Positions 1 through 9,159 are shown, counted from the stretch's first letter. The stretch is 64,000 nucleotides of DNA from Roseateles toxinivorans (GCF_004362525.1 NZ_SNXS01000002.1:1168160-1232159); one strand, 5' to 3'. Translations and numbers: made by a program. Notes: a model not told the origin generated them from the letters alone.

Positions 1-702
1 AACGGCATCAACCCGATGAAGGATGCCAAGGTCATCACCGTGCCCCCGCCGCAGATGGTGGCCAATATGCGCGTCGGCAATATGGATGGTTTCTGCGTCG
101 GCGAGCCCTGGAACCACCGCGCCATCATGGACGGCATCGGCATCACCGCCACCACCACCCAGGACATCTGGAAAGATCACCCCGAGAAGGTGCTGGGCAC
201 GACCGGCGACTTCGTCAAGAAGTACCCCAATACCGCGCGGGCCGTGATCATGGCCGTGATGGAGGCCGGCCGCTGGATCGACGCCGGCCTGCAGAACAAG
301 CTGAAGATGGCCGAGACGATTGCCGACAAGGCCTATGTCAATACCAGCGTCGATGCGATCAACCAGCGCATCCTGGGCCGCTACCAGAACGGCCTGGGCA
401 AGACCTGGGACGACCCCAACCACATGAAGTTTTTCAACGACGGGCAGGCCACCTTCCCCTACCTCAGCGACGGCATGTGGTTCCTGACCCAGCACAAGCG
501 CTGGGGCCTGCTCAAGGAGCACCCCGACTACCTGGCCGTGGCCAAGCAGATCAACCAGATTGACCTGTACAAGGAGGCCGCCGCCCAGCTCAAGGTCAGC
601 GTGCCCAAGGACGCACTGCGCTCGTCCAAGTTCATGGACGGCGTGGTCTGGGACGGCAAGGAGCCGGCCAAGTACGCCGATTCGTTCAAGGTCAAAGCCT
701 AG
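1..702 (+). CDS. nrtA: Nitrate ABC transporter substrate-binding protein, C-terminal part (cut by window start)
   Basis: The frame is open from base 1 and gives the last 233 residues of a periplasmic nitrate/nitrite-binding protein of the NrtA/CmpA family; the N-terminus and signal peptide lie outside the window. Visible family signs are the GEPWNHRAIMDGIG stretch (a variant of the anion-site loop) and the conserved C-terminal half containing QRILGRYQNGLG and the FFNDGQATFPY-SDGMWFLTQ segment. The stop is followed nine bases later by the permease start, and a permease and ATPase follow in the same direction, so this is the capture component of a nitrate importer. The nirBD-nasA genes downstream make nitrate the likeliest ligand, although CmpA-type bicarbonate binders look similar. 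Confidence 0.9.
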   Translation, partial: NGINPMKDAKVITVPPPQMVANMRVGNMDGFCVGEPWNHRAIMDGIGITATTTQDIWKDHPEKVLGTTGDFVKKYPNTARAVIMAVMEAGRWIDAGLQNKLKMAETIADKAYVNTSVDAINQRILGRYQNGLGKTWDDPNHMKFFNDGQATFPYLSDGMWFLTQHKRWGLLKEHPDYLAVAKQINQIDLYKEAAAQLKVSVPKDALRSSKFMDGVVWDGKEPAKYADSFKVKA

Positions 703-711
703 GAGCTAGCC

Positions 712-1605
712 ATGGTCAGCGCCGTCTTTCATTCCCCCCGTGAAGCCGCCCTGGAGGCCGCCGCGGCCGCCAAGGCCGCAGCTGTTGTCGTTGCTGCCAA
801 GCCTGTCGAACCACGAGCACCGCGCCCCCCCTTCGACTGGCGCGGCCTGTGGCTGCAGATCATTCCGCCAGTGCTGGGCCTGGCCCTGATGGTGGGCATC
901 TGGGCGCTCTTGACGATGAAGGGCGGTGCCTTCCCGACGCCGGCCGCCACCTTCGAGGCGGCGGTCAAGCTGTTCGCAGACCCGTTCTACAGCAAGGGGC
1001 CCAATGACCAGGGCATAGGCTGGAACATCCTGTTCTCGCTGCAGCGGGTGGCCCTGGGCTTCGGCCTGGCGGCGCTGGTGGGCATACCGCTGGGCTTCAT
1101 GATCGGCCGCTTCGACTTTCTGAACCGCATGCTGTCGCCGCTGATCAGCCTGCTCAAACCCGTCTCGCCGCTGGCCTGGCTGCCGATTGGTCTGCTGGTG
1201 TTCAAGAGCGCCAACCCGGCGGCGATCTGGACCATCTTCATCTGCTCGATCTGGCCGATGGTGGTCAACACCGCCGTCGGCGTGCAGCGCGTGCCGCAGG
1301 ACTATCTGAACGTGGCCCGGGTGCTGAACCTCAGCGAGTGGAAGGTGATGACGCGCATCCTGTTCCCTGCGGTGCTGCCCTACATGCTGACCGGTGTGCG
1401 CCTGTCGGTGGGCACGGCCTGGCTGGTGATCGTCGCGGCCGAGATGCTGACTGGTGGCGTGGGCATCGGTTTCTGGGTCTGGGACGAGTGGAACAACCTC
1501 AATGTCCAGCACATCATCATCGCCATCTTCGTGATCGGCATCGTGGGCCTCGCGCTCGAACAGCTGCTGATGGCCGTGGCCAGGCGCTTCTCATTCGACG
1601 ACTAA
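712..1605 (+). CDS. nrtB: Nitrate ABC transporter permease
   Basis: 297-residue inner-membrane permease of the NrtB/SsuC type (binding-protein-dependent transport family). Residues 1-42 are an Ala-rich cytoplasmic extension; hydrophobic segments follow at about 50-68, 104-131, 143-165, 170-190, 230-250 and 267-290. The EAA-type loop that contacts the ATPase is at about 199-223 (NVARVLNLSEWKVMTRILFP). An AGGAG ribosome site overlaps the nrtA stop and lies six bases before the ATG, so this start is well supported. It forms one unit with the upstream binding protein and the downstream ATPase, whose start lies about 10 bases after this stop. Confidence 0.92.
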   Translation: MVSAVFHSPREAALEAAAAAKAAAVVVAAKPVEPRAPRPPFDWRGLWLQIIPPVLGLALMVGIWALLTMKGGAFPTPAATFEAAVKLFADPFYSKGPNDQGIGWNILFSLQRVALGFGLAALVGIPLGFMIGRFDFLNRMLSPLISLLKPVSPLAWLPIGLLVFKSANPAAIWTIFICSIWPMVVNTAVGVQRVPQDYLNVARVLNLSEWKVMTRILFPAVLPYMLTGVRLSVGTAWLVIVAAEMLTGGVGIGFWVWDEWNNLNVQHIIIAIFVIGIVGLALEQLLMAVARRFSFDD

Positions 1606-1615
1606 GGACATGGCC

Positions 1616-2419
1616 ATGCATAACCCCGCATTCATCGACGTGCAAGCGGTCGAGATGGTGTTCAGCACCCGCAAGGGCAGCTTCCATGCCTTGCGCGACA
1701 TCCATCTGCAGGTCCAGCAGGGCGAGTTCATCACGCTGATCGGCCACTCGGGCTGCGGCAAGAGCACTCTGCTGAACCTGATCGCCGGCCTGCTGCTGCC
1801 CACCAGCGGCCTGCTCTTGTGCGACAAGCGCGAGATTGCCGCGCCAGGCCCCGAGCGCGCCGTGGTGTTCCAGAACCACTCGCTGTTGCCCTGGCTGACC
1901 TGCTTTGCCAATGTGCATCTGGCGGTGGAGCGGGTGTTCGGCGCTCGCGAATCCAAGGCCCAGCTCGATGCGCGCACGCAGGCGGCGCTGGAGCTGGTCG
2001 GCATGGGTCACGCCGCGCAGAAGCGCCCGCATGAGATCTCGGGCGGCATGAAGCAGCGCATCGGCATTGCCCGGGCGCTGGCGATGGAGCCCAAGGTGCT
2101 GTTGATGGACGAGCCCTTCGGAGCGCTGGATGCGCTGACCCGCGCCAAGCTGCAGGACGAGCTGCTGAAGATCGTGGCGCGCACGCGCAGCACGGTGGTG
2201 ATGGTGACGCACGATGTCGACGAGGCCGTGCTGCTCAGCGACCGCATCGTGATGATGACCAACGGGCCGGCGGCGACGATAGGCGAGATCCTGAGTGTTG
2301 ATCTGCCTCGCCCGCGTGACCGCGTGGCGCTGGCCGAAGACCCGACCTATGTGCACGCGCGCAAGTCGGTGATCGAGTTTCTCTACAGCCGGCATGCCCA
2401 TGTGGAGAACGCAGCATGA
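1616..2419 (+). CDS. nrtC: Nitrate ABC transporter ATP-binding protein
   Basis: 267-residue ABC ATPase. It has Walker A GHSGCGKST (about residues 43-51), Q-loop VFQNHSLLPW, signature ISGGMKQR, Walker B VLLMDEPFGALDA and switch His in VTHDVDEA. This is the NrtD/SsuB/TauB class that powers nitrate import. Two in-frame ATGs exist at 1610 and 1616. AAGGA at 1604-1608 overlaps the nrtB stop, leaves only one base before the first ATG and seven before the second, so 1616 is preferred. Unlike cyanobacterial NrtC it has no fused binding-protein domain. Its stop overlaps the nirB start (ATGA), indicating tight translational coupling. Confidence 0.92.
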   Translation: MHNPAFIDVQAVEMVFSTRKGSFHALRDIHLQVQQGEFITLIGHSGCGKSTLLNLIAGLLLPTSGLLLCDKREIAAPGPERAVVFQNHSLLPWLTCFANVHLAVERVFGARESKAQLDARTQAALELVGMGHAAQKRPHEISGGMKQRIGIARALAMEPKVLLMDEPFGALDALTRAKLQDELLKIVARTRSTVVMVTHDVDEAVLLSDRIVMMTNGPAATIGEILSVDLPRPRDRVALAEDPTYVHARKSVIEFLYSRHAHVENAA

Positions 2420-4869
2420 AGAAGATGAAGCTGGTGATGGTGGGCAATGGCATGGCTGGCGTGCGTACGCTGGAAGAGCTGTTGAAGATCGCTCCCGACC
2501 TCTACGACATCACCGTGTTCGGCGCCGAGCCGCACCCGAACTACAACCGCATCCTCCTGAGCCCGGTACTTGCCGGCGAGCAGACGCTCGACGAGATCGT
2601 GCTCAACCCCTTGAGCTGGTATGCCGACCAGGGCATCACCCTGCATCTGGGCAAGAAGGTCACCACGATCGATCGTATCCGCCGCAAGGTGATTGCCGAA
2701 GACGGCAATGGATCCACAACTTCGGCCGAGTACGACCGCCTGCTGATCGCCACCGGCTCCAGCCCCTTCATCCTGCCCATCCCCGGCAAGGAGCTGAAGG
2801 GTGTGATCGCCTATCGCGATATCGCCGACACCAACGAGATGATCGAAGCGGCCACCAGGTACCGGCACGCGGTGGTCATCGGCGGCGGCCTCCTAGGCCT
2901 GGAAGCGGCCAACGGCCTGATGCTGCGCGGCATGCAGGTCACCGTGATCCATATCGCCGGCTGGCTGATGGAGCGCCAGCTTGATGACCAGGCCGGCGCG
3001 CTGCTGCGCCAGTCGCTCGAAGCGCGCGGTCTGAAGTTCATGCTCGGCGCGCAGACTCAAGCCTTGATCGGCGACAAGGACGGCCGCGTGATGGCGGTGC
3101 ATTTCAAGGATGGCAAGGAGATCCCGGCCGATCTGGTCGTGATGGCCGCCGGCATACGCCCCAACACCGCACTGGCCGAGAGCGCCGGCCTGCACTGCAA
3201 CCGCGGCATCGTCGTCAGCGACACGATGCAGACCACCACCGACCCGCGCATCTACTCGGTCGGCGAATGCGCGGCGCACCGTGGCATTGCCTACGGCCTG
3301 GTCGCGCCGCTGTTCGAGCAGGGCAAGGTCTGCGCCACGCACCTGGCGCAGTTCGGCATCGGCCGCTACACCGGCAGCCAGACCAGCACCAAGCTCAAGG
3401 TCACCGGCATCGACCTGTTCTCGGCCGGCGACTTCATGGGGGGCGAGGGCTATGAGGAAGTCGTGATGAGCGACCCCTTTGCCGGGGTTTACAAGAAGCT
3501 GGTGATCAAGAACGACCAACTGGTCGGCGCCTGCCTGTACGGCGACACCGTCGATGGCAGCTGGTACTTCAAGCTGCTGCGCGAGGGCCGCAAGATCAGC
3601 GACATCCGCGACAAGCTGATGTTCGGCGAGTCGAATATCGGCGACGTCGGCCACCAGGGCCATAACAAGGCGGCGGCGATGCTGGACGCCGACGAAGTCT
3701 GCGGCTGCAATGGCGTGACCAAGGGCACCATCTGCAAGGCGATCAAGGACAAGGGCCTGTTCACCTTGGAAGAGGTGCGCAAGCAGACCAAGGCCAGCGC
3801 CTCCTGCGGATCGTGCACCGGCCTGGTCGAACAGCTGCTGATGTTCACCGCTGGCGGCGACTACTCGGCTGCGCCGAAGAAAAAGGCGATGTGCGGCTGC
3901 ACCGACCAGAGCCATGCCGATGTGCGCGCCGCCATCCAGGACCAGCGCCTGCTGACCATCGCCGCGGTGCAATCGACCTTGGGCTGGCGCACGCCCAACG
4001 GCTGCTCCAGCTGCCGGCCGGCGCTGAACTACTACCTGATCTCGACCTGGCCCAAGGAGGCCCAGGACGATCCGCAAAGCCGCTACATCAACGAGCGCAG
4101 CCACGCCAATATCCAGAAGGACGGCACCTACTCGGTGATCCCGCGCATGTGGGGCGGCGAGACCACGGCCTCGGAGCTGCGCCGCATTGCCGACGCGGTG
4201 GACAAGTACAAGATCCCCACCGTCAAGGTCACCGGCGGCCAGCGCATCGATCTGCTCGGCGTGAAGAAGGAAGATCTGGTCGATGTCTGGAAGGACATCG
4301 GCATGCCCTCGGGCCACGCCTATGCGAAGGCGCTGCGCACGGTCAAGACCTGCGTCGGCTCCGAGTGGTGCCGCATGGGCACGCAGGACTCGACGCAGAT
4401 GGGCAAGGACCTGGAGCGCGCGATGTGGCGCATGTACGCGCCGCACAAGGTCAAGTTCGCCGTGTCGGGCTGCCCGCGCAACTGCGCCGAGGCCGGCATC
4501 AAGGACGTCGGCATCATCGGCGTGGACAGCGGCTGGGAGATGTATGTGGCCGGCAATGGCGGCATCAAGACCGAGGTCGCCCACTTCTTCTGCAAGCTGA
4601 AGACGGCCGAGGAGGTGCTGGAGTACACCGGCGCCTTCATGCAGCTCTACCGCAAGGAGGGCTGGTATCTGGAGCGCACCGTGCACTACGTCTCGCGCGT
4701 GGGCCTGGACTATGTGAAAGCCAAGATCCTCGATGACCACACCGGCCGCAAGGCACTGTGGGCCGAGCTGCAGTTCGCGCTCGACGGCGAGCCGGACCCC
4801 TGGTTCGATTTCGACAAGGCCAAGGTGGATTTGCGGCAGTTCAAGGCGGTGGAAGGGAGCTTGGCATGA
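2416..4869 (+). CDS. nirB: NAD(P)H-dependent assimilatory nitrite reductase, large subunit
   Basis: 817-residue cytoplasmic flavo-siroheme enzyme that reduces nitrite to ammonium with NAD(P)H. In order: FAD-binding motif GNGMAGVRTLEELL near the N-terminus, NAD(P)-binding VVIGGGLLGLEAANG at about 155, two BFD-type [2Fe-2S] modules with Cys clusters near 430-475 and 493-535, then the ferredoxin-like/siroheme half with C646-x5-C652 and C686-x3-C690 ligating the [4Fe-4S]-siroheme centre. Length is close to that of E. coli NirB. It starts inside the nrtC stop and its own stop overlaps the nirD start by four bases. Its position after a nitrate importer and before nitrate reductase supports an assimilatory role. 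Confidence 0.96.
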   Translation: MKKMKLVMVGNGMAGVRTLEELLKIAPDLYDITVFGAEPHPNYNRILLSPVLAGEQTLDEIVLNPLSWYADQGITLHLGKKVTTIDRIRRKVIAEDGNGSTTSAEYDRLLIATGSSPFILPIPGKELKGVIAYRDIADTNEMIEAATRYRHAVVIGGGLLGLEAANGLMLRGMQVTVIHIAGWLMERQLDDQAGALLRQSLEARGLKFMLGAQTQALIGDKDGRVMAVHFKDGKEIPADLVVMAAGIRPNTALAESAGLHCNRGIVVSDTMQTTTDPRIYSVGECAAHRGIAYGLVAPLFEQGKVCATHLAQFGIGRYTGSQTSTKLKVTGIDLFSAGDFMGGEGYEEVVMSDPFAGVYKKLVIKNDQLVGACLYGDTVDGSWYFKLLREGRKISDIRDKLMFGESNIGDVGHQGHNKAAAMLDADEVCGCNGVTKGTICKAIKDKGLFTLEEVRKQTKASASCGSCTGLVEQLLMFTAGGDYSAAPKKKAMCGCTDQSHADVRAAIQDQRLLTIAAVQSTLGWRTPNGCSSCRPALNYYLISTWPKEAQDDPQSRYINERSHANIQKDGTYSVIPRMWGGETTASELRRIADAVDKYKIPTVKVTGGQRIDLLGVKKEDLVDVWKDIGMPSGHAYAKALRTVKTCVGSEWCRMGTQDSTQMGKDLERAMWRMYAPHKVKFAVSGCPRNCAEAGIKDVGIIGVDSGWEMYVAGNGGIKTEVAHFFCKLKTAEEVLEYTGAFMQLYRKEGWYLERTVHYVSRVGLDYVKAKILDDHTGRKALWAELQFALDGEPDPWFDFDKAKVDLRQFKAVEGSLA

Positions 4870-5243
4870 GCGAGTGGAAAACAGTTTGTGCAGTGGACGA
4901 CATTCCGGTGCAGGGCGCGCGCCGGGTGCAACGCGAGGCCGGCCCCCAGGTGGCGGTGTTCCGTGCCGCCGACGATCGTGTGTTTGCGCTGCTTGACCGC
5001 TGCCCGCACAAGGGCGGCCCGCTGAGCCAGGGCATCGTCTTCGGCCACAGCGTCGCCTGCCCGCTGCACAACTGGACCATCGCGCTGGACAGCGGCGAGG
5101 CCCAGGCGCCCGACGTCGGCTGCGCGGTGCGCTTTGAGGTCCGCCTTGTAGAGGGGCAGGTCTTGCTGAATCAGATCGAGCTGGACACTCTGGCCATCGA
5201 TCTGCCGGCGCTGGTGGCCGGGCCTTGCAGCAAGGTGGCCTGA
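4866..5243 (+). CDS. nirD: Nitrite reductase small subunit, Rieske-type
   Basis: 125-residue partner of NirB with a Rieske-like [2Fe-2S] fold. The start ATG lies within the nirB stop (ATGA), so an upstream in-frame extension is not used. Both Rieske ligand pairs are present: CPH in LDRCPHKGGPLSQG and CPLH in VACPLHNW. By contrast the E. coli NirD sequence, as remembered, lacks such ligands, so this protein probably carries a real cluster. It most likely aids electron flow or assembly in NirB. Confidence 0.93.
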   Translation: MSEWKTVCAVDDIPVQGARRVQREAGPQVAVFRAADDRVFALLDRCPHKGGPLSQGIVFGHSVACPLHNWTIALDSGEAQAPDVGCAVRFEVRLVEGQVLLNQIELDTLAIDLPALVAGPCSKVA

Positions 5244-5303
5244 GGTGAAGCTGACCGACTCGCCTCTGGTTGGCAGTCCTATGTACTTTGGTGCTTCGAG
5301 GCT

Positions 5304-5412
5304 GCAGAGGGGGCGGGGGGCCGGCCACTGCGGGCTGAAGTTTTGGTCCGCCCTCGCGGACGGACCTCCAACTTCTTTATGCCCTCCGTGGCCGGCCCCC
5401 CACCCCCTCTGC
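5304..5412. repeat. Palindromic block A between nirD and nasA
   Basis: A 25-base arm at 5304-5328 is matched, as its reverse complement, by 5388-5412 with 24 of 25 pairs (G/C-rich, containing GGGGGCCGGCCAC). The loop holds a second stem, GGTCCG (5345-5350) with CGGACC (5361-5366). Further sub-sequences pair with the neighbouring block B. The gap between nirD and nasA (5244-5581) is almost filled by blocks A and B and shows no coding signal. RNA copied from it would fold strongly, which could process or attenuate the long operon transcript. Confidence 0.75.
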
Positions 5413-5450
5413 GGATGCACTGGTGGTCGCCGGCACATCCGCTCCAGCAG

Positions 5451-5552
5451 GGATGAGGGCGTGCCGGTCGCTGCGGGCATAAAGAAGCCGAAGTCCGGTC
5501 CGTTCAGGGCCGGACGATGCTTCAGCCCGCAGCGGCTGGCGCGCCCTCGTCC
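5451..5552. repeat. Palindromic block B between nirD and nasA
   Basis: Arm 5451-5477 pairs with 5526-5552 over 27 bases (23 Watson-Crick pairs; most exceptions are T-G wobbles on the plus-strand RNA). An inner stem pairs GTCCGGTCC (5493-5501) with GGGCCGGAC (5507-5515). Block B also shares material with block A in inverted form: 5475-5487 is the exact reverse complement of 5372-5384, and 5511-5532 pairs with about 5329-5350 imperfectly. It looks like two units of one element family in opposite orientation, similar to a BIME/REP arrangement. Confidence 0.7.
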
Positions 5553-5581
5553 TTGCCGCTACACCTCCGCAGGGCCGCAGC

Positions 5582-8371
5582 ATGGCTGAGACTCGATCGA
5601 CCTGCCCCTACTGCGGCGTCGGCTGCGGAGTCATCATCGAGAGCGAGGGCGCGCAGATCAGTGGCGTGCGCGGCGACCCGGACCACCCGGCCAATTTCGG
5701 GCGCCTCTGCACCAAGGGCTCGACCCTACACCTGACCGCCACGCCCGAGGTGCTGCAGACCCGGCGGCTGCTGACGCCGCAGTGGCGGCCGCAGCGTGGT
5801 GGCGCGATGCAGCCACTCGGCTGGAGTGACGCCACCGCACGCATCGCCGACAAGCTCGATGCGATCCGCGCCGAGCATGGTCCGGACGCGATCGCCTTCT
5901 ACATCTCCGGCCAGCTGCTGACCGAGGACTACCACGCCTTCAACAAGCTGGCGCGGGGCCTGGTCGGCACCAACAATATCGACAGCAATTCGCGGCTGTG
6001 CATGAGCTCGGCCGTGGTCGGCTACAAGCAGAGCCTGGGTGCCGATGCGCCGCCCTGCAGCTACGAGGATCTGAACCACGCCGACTGCGTGTTCATCACC
6101 GGCGCCAACCCGGCCTGGGCGCATCCGGTGCTGTTCCGTCGGCTCGAAGATGCCCGCGCGGCCCGGCCCGACATGAAGTTGGTCGTCGTGGATCCGCGCC
6201 GCACCGAGTCGGCCGAGTTCGCCGACTTGCATCTGCAGATCGCTCCCGGCACCGATGTCGCGCTGTGTCTGGGCATGCTGCATGCCTGCATCTGGGAGGA
6301 GTGGCTGGATCGCGATTTCATCGCCGCCCACACCGAGGGCTTTGCGGCGTTGAAAGACCTGGTGCGCGGCATGCCGCCACGCGAAGCCGCGCGCATCTGC
6401 GGCATCGCACTGGACGACCTGATGCAGGCCGCGCAGTGGTTTGCCCGTTCGCCGGCCACCCTGTCGCTGTACTGCCAGGGCCTGAACCAGAGCAGCAGCG
6501 GCACGGCCAAGAACACCGCGCTGATCAATCTGCACCTGGCCACCGGCCAGATCGGTCGTGCCGGCGCGGGCCCGTTCTCGCTGACCGGCCAACCCAATGC
6601 GATGGGCGGGCGCGAGGCCGGTGGCATGGCCACGCTCTTGCCCGGCCATCGCGACCCTGGCAGTGCCGCACACCGCGACGAGATCGCCCGGCTGTGGGGT
6701 GTGCCCGCCCTGCCCGAGACCCCGGGCAAGACGGCCGTCGAACTGTTCGAGGCCGCCGCGCGCGGTGAAATCAAGGCACTGTGGATTGCCTGCACCAACC
6801 CGGCCCAGTCCATGCCCGACCAGGCGCTGGTGCGCCGGGCGCTGGAGCGCTGCGAGCTGGTAATACTGCAGGAGGCCTTTGCCGACACCGCCACGGCCGC
6901 CTACGCCGATCTGCTGCTGCCGGCCGCGACCTGGGGCGAGAAGGAGGGCACGGTCACCAACAGCGAGCGCCGCATCAGCCGGGTGAGGGCGGCGGTGCCG
7001 CCGCCCGGCCAGGCGCGGCCGGACTGGCAGATCGTTTGCGACGTGGCCCAGCAGTTGGAGGCGCGCTGGCGCCCCGGCCAGCCCAGCCTGTTCGCGCACA
7101 CCGGCAGCGAGGCTCTGTGGCTGGAGCACCGCGAGGCCACCCGCGGTCGTGACCTGGACATTTCCGGCCTGAGCTACGCGCTGCTCGACGCACAGGGTCC
7201 GCAACAGTGGCCGTTCCCGGAAGGCGCGACCAAAGGCACGGCCCGGCTCTACCAGGACGGCCACTTCGCCACCGCCAACGGCCGCGCCCGCTTCATTGCC
7301 AAGCCCTACCAGCCCGCCGCCGACAAGCCCGACGCCCGCTATCCGCTGGTGCTGAACACCGGCCGCATGCGCGACCAGTGGCATGGCATGAGCCGCAGCG
7401 GTGTCGTCGGCAGGCTGTTCAGCCACGAGGGCACGCCGGCCCTGCGCATGAGCCCGCAGGACCTGCCGCGCCGCGGCCTGAGCGATGGCGATCTGGTGCG
7501 TGTGCGCTCGCGCCGCGGCGAGCTGGTGCTGCCGCTGCTGGCCGACGAGGGCATCAAGCCGGCCCAGGCCTATGTGGCGATGCACTGGGGCCAGGAGTTC
7601 GTTTCCGGCCGCTCCGCTCAGGGCCAGGCCTTGCTGGGCATCAATGCCGCGACGCAAAGCGCCTACTGCCCCGACTCCAAACAGCCCGAGCTGAAGTTCA
7701 GCAGCGTCAGCGTCGAACGGCTGGAGCTGCCCTGGAGGCTCAGCGCCGCCGCCTGGTGCGAAGCCGGCGAGAGCGCGGCCATGGCCCGGCGCCTGCGCGC
7801 GTTGATGGGCGAGCTGGATTACGGCAGCTGTGTGCCGGTGGCCGGCCGCGACGGCCTGGAGGGCTGGAGCTTCGAGGGGGCCAGCGCCGCACCCCTGGCC
7901 CAAACCTTGATCACCTCCTTTGCCGAGGCGTTGGGGCTGAACCAGCCCGGCCTGCTGCGCTATGTCGACACCCGTCGCGGCCGTTGCCGGCTGCTGCGTC
8001 TGGCCGGCGCCGGCGAGGACGCTCGGCTGCAGGCGGTGCTGCGCGTCGGCGAGGGCCGCGAAGGTGCCTGGCTGCTGAATCTGTGGCGCGAGGCCGAACC
8101 GGTCGCACCGCATGGCCGCTGGCTGCTGGCGCCGGAGGCCGGCACGCCGGCGGGCCTGGTCGAACGCAGCGCCCAGATCTGCAACTGCCTGGACGTCAGC
8201 GAGGCACGCATCACCGATTGCCTGGGGCGGGCGTCCGGCGATGCCGGCACCCGTCTGGCGACCTTGCAGAGCGAGCTGCGCTGCGGCACCCAGTGCGGCT
8301 CCTGCCTGCCCAGCCTGCGCCGGCTGGTGGCGGCCAGTCCCATCAAAGTTGTCGAAGAGGTAACTCCATGA
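5582..8371 (+). CDS. nasA: Assimilatory nitrate reductase catalytic subunit
   Basis: 929-residue cytoplasmic molybdopterin oxidoreductase that reduces nitrate to nitrite. An N-terminal [4Fe-4S] site is formed by C8, C11, C15 and C43 (CPYCGVGC ... GRLCTKG). The central bis-MGD domains include YISGQLLTEDYHAFNKL, GANPAWAHPV, the SGTAKNTALINLHLATG-type segment and QPNAMGGREAGG. The molydopterin dinucleotide-binding domain is near 620-740. The C-terminus carries a BFD-type [2Fe-2S] module (C867, C869, C901, C905, C908), typical of NasA forms that take electrons from a flavoprotein. No separate NasB/NasC reductase gene is adjacent, so the electron donor is not evident here. Its stop overlaps the next start (ATGA). 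Confidence 0.95.
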   Translation: MAETRSTCPYCGVGCGVIIESEGAQISGVRGDPDHPANFGRLCTKGSTLHLTATPEVLQTRRLLTPQWRPQRGGAMQPLGWSDATARIADKLDAIRAEHGPDAIAFYISGQLLTEDYHAFNKLARGLVGTNNIDSNSRLCMSSAVVGYKQSLGADAPPCSYEDLNHADCVFITGANPAWAHPVLFRRLEDARAARPDMKLVVVDPRRTESAEFADLHLQIAPGTDVALCLGMLHACIWEEWLDRDFIAAHTEGFAALKDLVRGMPPREAARICGIALDDLMQAAQWFARSPATLSLYCQGLNQSSSGTAKNTALINLHLATGQIGRAGAGPFSLTGQPNAMGGREAGGMATLLPGHRDPGSAAHRDEIARLWGVPALPETPGKTAVELFEAAARGEIKALWIACTNPAQSMPDQALVRRALERCELVILQEAFADTATAAYADLLLPAATWGEKEGTVTNSERRISRVRAAVPPPGQARPDWQIVCDVAQQLEARWRPGQPSLFAHTGSEALWLEHREATRGRDLDISGLSYALLDAQGPQQWPFPEGATKGTARLYQDGHFATANGRARFIAKPYQPAADKPDARYPLVLNTGRMRDQWHGMSRSGVVGRLFSHEGTPALRMSPQDLPRRGLSDGDLVRVRSRRGELVLPLLADEGIKPAQAYVAMHWGQEFVSGRSAQGQALLGINAATQSAYCPDSKQPELKFSSVSVERLELPWRLSAAAWCEAGESAAMARRLRALMGELDYGSCVPVAGRDGLEGWSFEGASAAPLAQTLITSFAEALGLNQPGLLRYVDTRRGRCRLLRLAGAGEDARLQAVLRVGEGREGAWLLNLWREAEPVAPHGRWLLAPEAGTPAGLVERSAQICNCLDVSEARITDCLGRASGDAGTRLATLQSELRCGTQCGSCLPSLRRLVAASPIKVVEEVTP

Positions 8372-9159
8372 ACACAAGCTCCACCCCATGCGTCAGCCTG
8401 GTCGGCGCCGGCCCCGGCGATCCCGAGTTGCTGACCCTGCGTGCGCTGAATCGCCTGCAGGCCGCCGATGTGGTGCTGTGCGACGACCTGGTCGACCGCC
8501 GCGTGCTGGCCATGCTGCGCTCCGATGCGCGGGTGCTGCACGTCGGCAAACGGGGAGGCTGCGTCTCGACCTCCCAGGCCTTCATCCACCAGCTGATGCT
8601 GCGCGAGGCCCGTGAGGGCAAGCGGGTGGTGCGGCTCAAGGGCGGTGATCCCTTTGTGTTCGGCCGCGGCGGCGAAGAGTGCCAGGCGCTGCGCGAGGCT
8701 GGCATCGAGGTGGAAGTGGTGCCCGGCATTACCTCGGGCATAGCCGCACCGGCCGCCGTCGGCATCCCGGTCACCGACCGCCGCCACGCACCGGGGGTGG
8801 CCTTCATCACCGGCCACAACCGTGCCGATGCGCAGTCCGGTGCCGGTCCCGACTGGGCGGCGCTGGCGCGCAGCGGCCTGACCCTGGTGATCTATATGGG
8901 CCTGGCCCGCTGCGAGGCCCTGGTGGCCGAGCTTCGCGCCGCCGGCATGGACGGCGACATGCCCGCCGCCGCGATTGCCGCCGCCCACACGCCGCAGCAA
9001 CGCCAGCTGCTGTGCACCCTGGACGGCCTGGCCCAGGGCCTGCGCGACGAGCAGATCAGCAGCCCGGCCATCCTGGTCATCGGCGAGGTGGTGCGCGAGG
9101 CCCATGGCTGGGCCGAGCTGACGCAGGAGCTGCAGCAGCGCACCGCACTGGTTGGCTAG
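8368..9159 (+). CDS. cobA: Uroporphyrinogen-III C-methyltransferase (siroheme synthesis)
   Basis: 263-residue SAM-dependent methyltransferase converting uroporphyrinogen III to precorrin-2, the first step to the siroheme needed by NirB. Family motifs are [16 protein letters not shown] (about 11-26), [16 protein letters not shown], and [21 protein letters not shown]. It is the SUMT domain alone, without the CysG dehydrogenase/ferrochelatase half. The ATG at 8368 lies in the nasA stop (ATGA), which fixes the start. Placement at the end of a nitrite-assimilation operon explains its role. The stop shares a CTAG tetranucleotide with the converging chemoreceptor gene. Confidence 0.94.
   Translation: MNTSSTPCVSLVGAGPGDPELLTLRALNRLQAADVVLCDDLVDRRVLAMLRSDARVLHVGKRGGCVSTSQAFIHQLMLREAREGKRVVRLKGGDPFVFGRGGEECQALREAGIEVEVVPGITSGIAAPAAVGIPVTDRRHAPGVAFITGHNRADAQSGAGPDWAALARSGLTLVIYMGLARCEALVAELRAAGMDGDMPAAAIAAAHTPQQRQLLCTLDGLAQGLRDEQISSPAILVIGEVVREAHGWAELTQELQQRTALVG

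Noticed and set aside
2893-5328. 811-codon minus-strand open frame
   Set aside because: Lies antisense to nirB/nirD with low-complexity His/Gln/Ala-rich translation and no recognisable domain.
5726-8389. 887-codon minus-strand open frame
   Set aside because: Antisense to nasA; composition is that of a GC shadow frame.
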